Below are positions 14,301 to 26,300 of a DNA stretch of 64,000 nucleotides, in pieces. Every line of letters starts with the position of its first letter. Positions within the stretch are counted from its first letter, which is position 1. The notes under the pieces were generated by a model, which searched no databases, was not told the origin of the DNA, and saw only the letters and a list, made by a program, of their open reading frames with translations. The position numbers were made by a program, and so were the translations under genes. Source of the stretch: Musa acuminata AAA Group (Eukaryota; Streptophyta; Magnoliopsida; Zingiberales; Musaceae); contig NC_088357.1 in assembly GCF_036884655.1 (NCBI RefSeq), positions 48,891,501 through 48,955,500 of the forward strand, written 5' to 3'.

Positions 14301-17300
14301 CTTATATTCTAAAGTATTTTCAGGTAAATCTGTTGATACTAATATTTTGCATCGTATTATATTTTTGTTGCGGATAATGATTCTTTTTCACAACTGCTTA
14401 TGGAGTAAAAAAGTTATAATCTTGATGCATTCCAGTGGAAAGATGCAATCCGAAAATTTTGTTCTTATGGAATAATTTTGCTTCTTAGCTTATATTATAA
14501 TATATTTTTAGCGCAATATTCCCATTGTATTATATTTCTGTTGAGTATGATCTTTTTTTCTCAACTGCTTATGGAATTCAAAAGTTATAACCTTGATGCT
14601 GCAATCCATTAGAAAGATGTACTCCTTGCAATATATTTTGCTTGTCACATTAGTACTTCAACTATTGATTTTTTTCTCTATTATATCTTTTCAATTATAA
14701 ATAAAATAGCATTTTGAATGGCCTGGTCCTTGATGGGTAGAAAATGGCCTTCATGGACTCACTATGCCTTTTGCAGCTATTATTCTTAATAGTTTCCTAA
14801 TGTATTATTGAGTTGTGGTGCCAACATAATGGTGACTTGTCAGACTGGTAAATATTGCTCATACCAAACTGTACCAGACTAACAGGCTGATTAGACTTGT
14901 ATACAGTTTGGTACTGATTCTAATGAACTACCCAACCGCTTGATAGTGCACCACCGATTCATATGGATGTTAGTGGCAGGTCATGATATTTCATGCTCAA
15001 ATATGCAATCAGTATTTTTCTAAGAGCTGGATAACAGATAATGAGAGAAACTAAAGCTTACAGATGGAGATGCTTCTTTAGATGGATTATAAGGCTGGAA
15101 ATAAAAAGAAGAAAACTCAGCTTTATTTTCTATTTCTGCTTAGTTTAGGGCTTAGTTGTATTTAGTTTGACCCCAATGATCAAATTGATTGTTGGGGCTT
15201 ATTTTGGCGCTTTAAATCCACCTCCCTTGCCCTTTATTCACTCACACTCAATGACTAATCGGTTGATTCAAGATCAATGAGAGCAACTTCCTTGATAGAG
15301 CACTCTTCAACAAAGTTATTCCTTGATGAATCGAAAAGATAAATTCAAAATTTATCTTCTTATAATCAAGAATTTCTATTCATTTATGACTTATATACAC
15401 TTTATTCTTAGCTAAATATAATTTATATTACCAATAAATTTTTAAAAAACTCTAAAACTAAAATTTTATTTTCCCACCATTTTTTGGTCATTTTCTCGAA
15501 AACTAGTACACATCAGTGATTTAAAAGCGCTAGGCGTTAAAAGGCGCCAAGGTCCAAAAACGCCCAAGGCGCTAGGCGCTCGCCCAAGCCAAGCGAGGCG
15601 CTAAAATATAAAAATATATAATATAATTAATAAATATAATTATTTAAAATTTTAAATAAAAATATGCTATTAAATTAAGAAAATCTATTAACCATATTGA
15701 AAATTAATCATTTCAAATAAACTTAATATTAAAAGTATACTGTATACTGAGCCTGCTGACTGAGAAACGAGGAAGTAGCGGCAGCGGCGAGCTGCGAGCA
15801 ACGGTAGCGGCAGCGGGAAAGGGAGCGGGAGCGACGAGCAGCGGGAGGCGCTAGCGGCGACAGCGTTTGCGAGCAGCGACAGCGGCGAGCAGCAGGAGTA
15901 GGAGCGGCAGCAGGAGTACGAGCGGCGAGCAGCGGGAGGCGCGAGCGGCGACAGAGGCAGCGTTTGCGAGCAGCGGGAGCAGGAGCGGCGAGCAGCGGGA
16001 GGTGCGAGTGGCGACAGAGGCAGCGTTTGCGAGCAGCGAAAGCGGCGAGCGGCGACAACGGCAGCGTTTGCGACCAGCGACAGCGGCGAGCAGCGAGATC
16101 GGGATCGGGATTGGGAGTGGCAGCGGGTTAGGGTTGGGTAAGGGTTAGGGTTATATCGGTTTAGTTGGTTCGATTGAACCAACTAACCAACCGAACCAGA
16201 CCGAAAATCCTGGTTCGGTCGCCTTGGTTTACCCAGGCGCTCGCCCGAAGCGCCCAGCGCCTGGGCTCGGGCGAGCCCCCAGGTGGCGCCTGTTTGAAGT
16301 GCGCTGCCTGGGAGATTAGCGAGGCGCTCAGGCCTCGCCTCGCCTCGCCCGAGCGCCTAGGCGAGCGCCCGAGCGCCTTTTTCAATCACTGGTATGCATC
16401 AACAAACCAATGCACGTTTCATATCAACAAACGAACATGGTATGCATTGGCAAACCTAAACCCTAACTACAAAAGGTAGAATAAGAAATATTTGCATTCG
16501 TGAGTATTTAGTGTATTCAAAATTAAAGTGTTGAAACATGTATGTATATATTTAAAGAAGTCCCATAAACGCACGAGTAATATTAGGTGGCAATTTTTGA
16601 ATAGTGGTGTGATGAGAGATAAAAGACCTAAGAAAACTATAATAGATACTGTAACAAATGATTTGATTGCTTTGAGTCTGACTTGCGAGATCGCTCTCAA
16701 TGGAGCTAAATCATGCAAAAAGATTAATGTGTCTGAACTCAAAAGTTCAGACATCATTACTTGTTGTTTTTGTCATAATTTTCTGTTGATCATGTCTTTT
16801 TATTACATAGTGGCTGAACATATATATATATATATATATATATATCTTCTTTTTGACTGAAATTTAGAATGAAGTACTTGGTTTGTCACAGATTCATGTT
16901 ATATGAATAATGTTTGTTCCAAAATTGGTACCATGGCAAGGCTTAGACTGCTTACATTAACCCTTTTCAGATTCCATTTTGGTGATGGCCTCATGCTCAG
17001 GGCCTGCATAAACTTACCTAGTCTAAGATTCCATAATGCAAGTAGTTGGCCCTTTATTGGGATAATGGCATCCATATCATATCTTCTCTTATGTATTGTC
17101 TATTCTGAATACAAAAGACTGATGTTATAATTCCTTTTTTATAAATGTGATCTTACACCAATAAGATCATATTATGTACTTTTTTGCTTTGATGTTGATC
17201 TGACTACAGTGTTAAAATTTCATATATGTTGCTGATTATATGTTCTGACTTTTGTTAAATTGATTCTTTTGAGAGATAAATTTTCTTCATTTCTAGGTAT

Positions 17301-20300
17301 TGTTCTTGCATGAATTTTGCAATCTGAGCAAAAGTTTGCAGCCAGTTCAACAATTGCGGCTTTTCCGGTAGGTGTTTAATTATGGCCTCATAGATGTATT
17401 TTATGTTGTAAATTGGTCTAGAATTAGGCAACGGATTGATGGATTTATTGTGGTTCTGGAGTTTGGTCAACTCTTTGTGAATTATGGAATTATTGGTAAG
17501 AATCCTCTTGCATCATTGTTTGATGTTTAATTTTGTCCTTTTATTATTGTTTAGTTGAATTGAGTCCTGTTCATTGGACTGTTGGACAAAATTGTTGCCT
17601 CTGTTTATATGGCTGGTGTTCAATCACTAACAAAATGGATATGCTTACAGCACGATTGTGCTTTCGTCTTCCTCTTCATTCTCCTATGTTTTCACCACCA
17701 CCACCTTCTCATCCTTATCCTCTGCCTCTCTTGCAACCGAGGTCTTCCCCTCTTTAACACCGGTCACTCCTTTTCTTCCTCCCAGTCACATTCAATTTTC
17801 TCTAATCCTCACCTACTGCCACACAACCTATTTCCCATAGTCGCTTATATGGGAGCGAAAAAGCAAAGGAAGAAGAAAAGATAGGGATGGACCTGCACAT
17901 CTTTTACATTTCCGGCTATTGTTGTGCCTCTCCAGTCAACACCAACAAAAATTGAGGAGAAGAGTAAGGTTTTAGCATCCTCTATTATAACCAAAGAAGG
18001 AAGGGAAGTGGCTGTAGTCCTATTTTGTTTCATCTCCAACATGGGCCCAACATGGCCCTAGCAAAACTTTCAGAGGTGGGGAATAAAGTACCAACTCCAG
18101 CTGTCTTCATCCTCTTGTCTCCAGTCACCCTCTCTGACTGCACAAAAAAGGGCCGAAGAAGAGGGATTGATGGTGTTGGTGAAGAGGAGGAAGATGAAGA
18201 AATGAGAGATGTAATTGGAATTGTGTTAGATGATGTGGAAAGTTTGGGCTCGGTAGGTACAAGGCAAAATATGATATGTGGTGGGCCAGCACCAGCAAAG
18301 ATTATTTTTTTAATTAGTATTTGATGTCAACAAGCAATGATGCGGTGCAACATTGTTCTCATAACCATTTTTCTCTTGTAGCTGTTTCTTTTTAATTGTT
18401 AAATGAAATATTTTTAGCTGACGGATCAATTTTGCTGTACTTTTTTGTTGAATGATAAAATAATCCTACCTAGATTATATTCTTCCTGTCTAGAAACACT
18501 TCTATGGTTAAATTGTAAAAGCTAGCTGTATCCCTAATTTTGTCCTTGTACTAAAAAGAACCAGTTGTGCCTTTTTCTAATGTTTTATTAGTTAATTAAA
18601 AAGTCTCAGTTTCTACATATATATCTTTGTTTCTGTTTAACAGTATTTATTGCTTATAGAGATCTTGCTGCTGAAGGCATATTCGACATCGTAACAGATG
18701 CATTGCAGAGTCAGGACAGAAAGCTTGTTTCTGCCGGGTAAATGGTAGACCTTTTTCTCTTGTTGTTAGAAATACAAATTGCTCCACTCTGTATATGTTG
18801 CATCGATAATGCAGGACAGACATCCTTATCCTCTTCCTCAACCTAGATCCTAGTCTTCTCAGAACATATGTCATCCAGCAAGAGGCAAATTCTCTTCTTG
18901 GGCTTCTGGTAAGCAGGCTGCTAGTTGCTTGGTCTGGTAGAACATATATCCTTGTTTTTTCTCTTGAAAGATGTCAGAATCATGGACTTATGTTAGTTGA
19001 ACCTGCAGAATGCATGTCACATGGATATTCTTCTAATAAGTGGCACACCATAGATATAGGGCCATGTGCTTTTCAGGTTCTGGTTCGGGTTGCCACTGTA
19101 TTGTGATGTATGCCCTGTTGCGATGATCACATGCTAAGGCACATGACAGGTTTTATGCATTGGCATCATATATAGGATGCATCAATGTAACACTTTGGCA
19201 TTCTGGGCCAGAACTCATTGGCACCAATCAGCACCTCAATCCATATGTCAAGATGTAATTGTTGTGTTATCTTTAAATATTTGACTGGCCTTGACTTGTG
19301 CTTGGTGTGTGCCCAAAGATTAATATCAGGTATGAATTTGATACGCACCACACAAGTTTGAAGTCCTTATATGGTTGATTTAATATGGCACCACTCAGAA
19401 TGAGAGTGATATTTTTAGCATGTTAAGGATACATGTTATGTATATTATTCAGCCAACCTCTGCTATTCTAGTAAATTCTATAATGATTCCTATCTGAGTA
19501 TGTATTGGAGAGTTTTTGGATATTGGTGGATTATTAATTTTGAGGAAACAAGGTAAAGGGGTGAGTTTTAATTTTGGTGAAAAAAGGTTAAGTAGGGGAG
19601 CATAGGTCTTTGATGTCTATCCCTCCAATAACTTCTCATGTGTACACCTTAAAATGGAAATCCATCTTGATGTGTTTTGTTGTTGAAATATACAATTCAT
19701 TCTGGAAACCTCGTCTGATGAGGAAATGATACCTGATGTGTTCTCAAACTGATGTACATGAAACATGCTTCACAGCAGGTTTTGGACCAAGTTGTTCATC
19801 ACGCTAATCATGAACTGGACAGTACTAGCACAAAACATATAGATTGGTGCTGGTACTGTTCATTTATACTCTTTTATTATTTTGTTCAATAGGACAAAGT
19901 GTTACAGGTCAAGTCTACCGTTCTTGTACCAGTAACCTATCTATCTGATAGATTATCAAAACTGGTGTCTGACGAATATTTAACCTTAATATCCATTGCC
20001 GACTGTTCCATCAACAGGTAAGACGGACAACACATCTGTTGTGTAGGTCAATATGTTCCTTATCACTCATTCAAAATATGGGTAGGAATAATGAATACCA
20101 CTTCTCTTTGGTTTTAGAGATTGTCATGTTATAAGCATTTACTAATCTGGTCTACATGTCCTTTGGTAACATTTATTCATCTTTCTTTTATCTAGCTGCA
20201 ATTGTTTTCATCACCAAAACAGTGTACATGACTATAATAATTGTATTTATTTATAATATTACAGAGAAACTCTATTTTAGGTTTATAGGCAATAATTCAG

Positions 20301-23300
20301 TCAGAAACTTCTTTGTACTATGTTACCCATGAAACCAGCATTTAATTCTCTTTTTTTTTTTTTTTGGTAGAACTTGTTTGTACTATGTATCCATTAAATC
20401 TGTACTAAGTTAAATAACAGATTCAGATATGGGTATTGCTGAAATGATACCAAGTAATTCATTTTCTATGCCACTAAAAATGATTAGTTTATATATAAAC
20501 AGAAATTTATATGTCTGTATTCTTTGGTGGCTTTGTTTTTGTTTTTCTGGTACAAATCTTATGGAACTTCTTTTTCCCCTCAGGTTGAAGGTATGATAAG
20601 CAATTTCACAGAGGATATGCATTGTCAGTTCCTTGAGATCATTCGCATATTGGTGGATTCACACAATGCTTCGGGATTGCAGGTGCTCTAAGATTTAAAC
20701 TTCTTTTTAATATCTCATCTATTTAGTATATTGTTTTATCTTTTTGGCTTGAAGTTTGTATGAGTTTTCATTAAAGATATATATCCATGGATAAATTCTG
20801 AAGCAGCTGATAACGTCTATCTTGTTTTTCTCTTCATTGGGGTTTCTCTTTCCTTGTTTTTGACATAATAAAGACTTAATTGTTTTAATGAATATAACTC
20901 TCAATTTTCTTTGTGCTTATAATTAAAATAGGAAACAGCAATAGTGTATCGTCAATGGTTATATCTGCTGGGTTTAAATTTTCCTTGTGACCATCTGATA
21001 GAACCCCAGAGGAATTCTATGTAGATTGATCTTTGAGGGAGATTACTCCTTGGAACACTATAGGGGTTTCACCCTCTTAGAAGTCGGCCAAATGGCTGCT
21101 AGCTTATATAGGACTCCAAACTCTAGCCCTAGGGGCTGTTTCCTAAGTGAGTTACCCCTTTTGCCCTCAGCTCTAACCAATTGGCCCAATAAAAGGAGGC
21201 GGCAGCTAGGATTTCCAAAGGCCCAATATAAACCCTAGCTACTCTTCTTTATAGGATAGAGGCGGCTAGGTGAGGTTTATTATAATCTCACAAGGTTTTA
21301 TTAGCTGCTTCTTGGTTGAGTAGGACCCAACCCTGCTAGGGTCCTATCACCGTCTGCAGCCTGTTGCTTTATTCTCACATGAAGACCTTGTCCTTTCCCT
21401 ATAGACAGCACCTTCTAATATATAACATATAAGGAAATAGTACATTATGATATCTAATCCCTATTAGGTAATTCAATGTGTATAGTCCATGTAGTACATT
21501 CTATTCAGGCTGCTTGTCCCAGCACAGTTGTGTGTGCCATGGGCCACAGCCAGGTTGGACAAAACATAAGATCTAGGTTGTCAAGACCAAGGTTTAACTC
21601 ATCGGTCCGAGCTGGCATGCCAGCTGGCCGGCAACATGGCACGTGTCACCCCGTACTAGTGTATTGACACATAGTACGCTGGTGCATACTGGTGTTTCGA
21701 TGAGAAAGAAAAAGCGGTTGAAAAGGAAGGTCCAGTGGAGAAACAAAGGAGGAAGAAGGAGAAAGGAAGAAAGAAGAAAAGAAGAAAGAAAAGAGGTCAA
21801 AGTGCAGTGATACCTGGGAAGCAGCGATAGCGTCGAAGGGAGGTAGCAGCATCAGTGGCGAAGTGGCGAAGAGGCAGCGCTGCGGCTTCGTACATGATAA
21901 GAGCCCTAATGCCTTTTTTTTTTAATATGCTGAAATGGACTCACATTTTGATTATTATTATTATTTTAATTTGGACCGCCCAAAACGGGTTGGTCCATAT
22001 ATCGGTCCATGCCCGGACGAGTATGTACCGCCCAAACCATACTGTTTCGGGTGGTACAGCAATCCTTGGTCAAGACACATCTAGGTACTTAACTAACACC
22101 AACTAAAATCTCTCTGATAAACACTCTATTATCTTGGAGTGCCATAATAGTAAAAAATTGGTTATATATTGAACTGCAAAGAATCAAGGATTTAGTATAG
22201 TTTTAGCGACAAGTTTGTAAAGATTTGTTTAAATTGTTTATTGAATCTTTAAGTATGATCTTTAGCTTGGTTTCGTTGTAGATTTTGAAACTCTGTAATA
22301 TGAGCTTAACTTTAAGAGTTCGTAGTTTGTTTCACATGAGGCATAAAACTAGCTATATCTTTTCTTGTGTTTTGTTTCGCTATTTATTTATTTTAATATA
22401 TATAAGCAAATTATGAAGATTCTGTATGACACGCATGGTTGACCTAATGCAGACTTCAATTTTTACAAGCCTTACCTGTGTAATAATCAGATCTATCTTG
22501 GTTCTTTTGAAGGACCAGCTGCTCTGACTCTCTTAATTTTCTGATCATCAATGCTTATTTATACATGACCCTGCAATTGAGTCCCCTATGAACTATTGCT
22601 GTTCGTGAGTCTTTTGTGGTTGGAAGATGACATTTTGTAGTAAATTATTGCCAGTATTTGTTAAATAATCTTATCCTCTCTTAAAAAAAATTAAATTATT
22701 GAATGCAACTTTGCTCATGGCATGTTCATATGGGATGACTGTGATTTATATGCTACTATTATTTTTGGCATTTGATCAAATCTACTTTTGTACTTTCTTG
22801 TTATGCATTTGGTGTCGCCGACACTATTCAAGTTTATTGATGCAGGTAAAACATAGAAAGACCATTTGTATTTGGTAGTTTTTCCTGGTCTGATTGTTGG
22901 AAATCATATGTTGAAATTAGCTTGTAAGGATTGTTCTGTCCTTTATCTTTCTAACTGTTTCTCATATAGTTTTTCATTTTGATTTTACTATTTACCTGCC
23001 TAATACTTCTGATTGTTGCAGAGAGATGCAATTATTGATATTTTCTATGAAAAACATCTCAATCGATTAATAGATGTTCTTGCATCATCTTGTCGAACAA
23101 GAAATAATTCTCCCACCATTCCGAGATCGGTTACCTCTTGTGGTGTAGTTGAATCTCATGCTGTCACTAAGCCTGAAATTTTATCGAACATCTGTGATTT
23201 GCTTTGCTATTGTGTGGTTCAACATCCCTACAAAATAAAGTGAGAATGTATTTCAAGTAATCAGATTTTATTTTTGTTTATTATGGCCAGAGAAACTAAT

Positions 23301-26300
23301 GTTCTTTCTGTTTCTGGTTTCAGGTGCAACTTTCTTATGAACAATGCCATGGAGAAGGTCTTGTTTCTGACAAACAGAAGAGAGAGATTTTTGGTTGTGG
23401 CAGCTGTTCGTTTTATACGAACTGTCATCTCTCGCAATGTGAGTGTTTGTTTTATGTAAAGGACTTCAATTGTGAAAAAGACCATATACCCATAAATCTA
23501 TTTTTCATCATTTTTGTGTGTGATGCCTGGAAAGCGTGTGCCTCAGTCAATTCAGCTGCTGCTTACTTTTAAACTCTTCACTAACTGAAATTAACTATAA
23601 TCCATCTCTAGATATCAGGATAAAGATATATTTCCAAGGAATGTGCAACGAATGTTTGAAAAAGTGAAGTAATAGCTTCCTTTCCTTTTACTGGTATAAC
23701 ATGTTACAACAGTTTATTATTGGCTGTTCTCTGTGGTCATTTTGTCTTGATCAATTTTTTAACATGTTTTCTGTTCAGTGGCTAGGTTCAGACACAAATG
23801 GACAAATGTTATGCATGTAGATACATGATATTCTTTTTAAATTTGCTTTTACATTCTGATATTGCTACTGATAGTCTATTGTAGAAAACGTATCTAGCTA
23901 ATTACCCTATCTCTCAAAAAAAAAAACTCTTTATCTCTTATCAAAAACATATTATAATAGGAAAAGGGTTGTTGCCATATTACTTAACAACGGCAGAAAC
24001 CATAAAATTATTATCTAATCATGTCAAATGTAATGGTGATAAACTAGTTTTTGTTGGTACCAAATAGTAGCTTCTCTTTTGCCTGATACTGCATACATGA
24101 CATTTGACTCTTGTCAAGCCCTAATTGGCAAGAGTCTCATGCATTTGAGTGTTGTTTTTGTTATGGCAATGTTGCATGTGTGTAGCATTAATGAGCTGAG
24201 ATTTTTAGCCCTGGACCACTTGTCATGATTTGAATTAATTTGTAGTTTCTTTTGTTACATTTGGTTAGAAAAGTTTGTGGCAACCTTTGAGAGAAGGTAG
24301 GCAAGCACATCAAAAAGCTCTCGTTGAGAAGTTCAATAAGATGCATATCAAAATTCTCAAAGTAGTGTTTCTGCCAAATGTTGATCTCAAGTCCAGATTA
24401 AGACGTTTAAGTTTTAGGTTACTGGCAGCCACCATTAAACTGTATTAGATATTATGAGCATGGCTTTTGGCTGCTTTTATTACAGGACTAGGTTGTTACC
24501 AGGAGTGACACAAGACACTATCACTCAGGTGTATCAAAGTGTAAAGGGTGTAAAGGGTGTAAAGGGTGGTGGGTTCTGAGATTGCTCTAACTGACCTATC
24601 AAATCATCCATTCACACATTGTGCAACTTAAGCAAGAATTCTTGTATTATTCATAGTAAGGGTAAAAATTCTAAGATAAAAGACTAGATTGGTAACTCAG
24701 AATAGCCAAACACTTTCAAGGAAAAAGGATTACAACTATAGATACAATCACTAGAAGAAGAATTAATGGAATTTGCTTTTATTACAGTACTGCAGCACAC
24801 TGTAGCAGTGCTACAGTGCTCGGTACACCTGGGTGTACCGCTCGGTACACCGTACCGTACCAGTATCGAGCCCAGGTCGAAATACCGGTACGGTACGGTA
24901 TTGCGAACCTTGGTTGGTACACCAGTACGAACCGATAATGCGAACCATGTGTGAAACAATCAAGATTTAGTCTATGTCTTGGTGGTAAAGACTAGTGATT
25001 TTGTGTCATGCAGATTGAAGTTGTAAACATAGATATTGTTGTAGATAAGAATTTTAAGGATGATCTAAAATCTGATGATAGGATTATGGATTTATAATTT
25101 GTGTTTAGGGAAGAGATTTTGGATGTATAATTGCTTATGCCCCCTCAAATTGATCTATATGATCAAGCAAAATGGAATTTTGGAAAAATGTAGATGAAAT
25201 TATTCATGAAATACCTTCAATTGAAAACTTACATTGGACAAAATTTGTGACTTTGGATGTAGGGGAATAAAAAAAGTGGTATATTTTAGATTTTACTATT
25301 TATGATATCATAATTGTTATATTTACTTTGAGAGGATAGATGATCATGAATATTTTGATTTCTTACATGAGTGACATGATCATAGTAAGAGACTCTTTAT
25401 TGTTACAAAGTTAGAATTTCATGCAAGTGTTGCAAAGAGAAATCATGAGGAACATGTTCATGCAAGAACTTCAAAGTTTTATTGCTTGCGTACAATGATT
25501 TGATGGTTGGTATATTTTACCTGCTTTTTTTAGGATGAGCATCTTCTTCGCCATATTGTGAAAAATAATCTTCTGAAACCGATCATCGAGGCCTTCATCA
25601 AGAATGGTGATCGATACAATATGCTGCATTCAGGAGTACTGGAACTTCTCGAGTATATCCGGAAGGTACTTTTTTTTATTGTGCTCTTCTAAGCACAGAG
25701 CCCCTTGAATTTTGCTCTTACTAGTGTATTGCATTTATGTAGGAGAATCTCAAAATTCTGGTCATTTATGTGGTTGAGTGTTTCTGGGAACAACTACTAA
25801 AATTTCAGCATCTGGGGATAATTCAGGCCCTAAAGATTAAATATGAGCAGGTATGAACTCTACGTTATGGTATTTAGTGGCTCTTCTATCCGTAATTGTT
25901 GATACACTAACAATAAAGCAGCTAAATATACTCTGAATTTGCAATTTAATTAGGGTGTTTTGATGCTTCAAAACAGTGTCTGGAGAAATCTGAGGCTAAC
26001 AACACTAATACTGCAGTCGACTCTCAAAAAAGGATAGAGGAGCGGACCCTTGAAAAAGAGGAGGAAGACTACTTTAATGAAGACAGGTGTGATTAATTAA
26101 CCTACTGTTGCTAGAAATAATTATAATTACTTAGTTAAGTATATTTCTTGTGTTTCTGATATCCATTTCTTGTTCAGTGATGAAGATTCTGGTGCTCAGC
26201 ATATGCATAACCAACATGCACATGCGACGTTGCCTAATGGAACCAAAGTCAACTACTCATCAAGGTACCTGTTAGTCCTTTTTATTTTTTTAAGAACTTT

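Noticed and set aside
14840..14960. Another family 2 transposon
   Set aside because: GGTAC-like motifs are present but no termini or target duplication could be found.
15688..16182. 164-codon Arg/Ser/Ala frame on the - strand and its + strand counterpart
   Set aside because: Lies inside the GC-rich tandem part of family 1 copy C; low complexity, not a protein gene.
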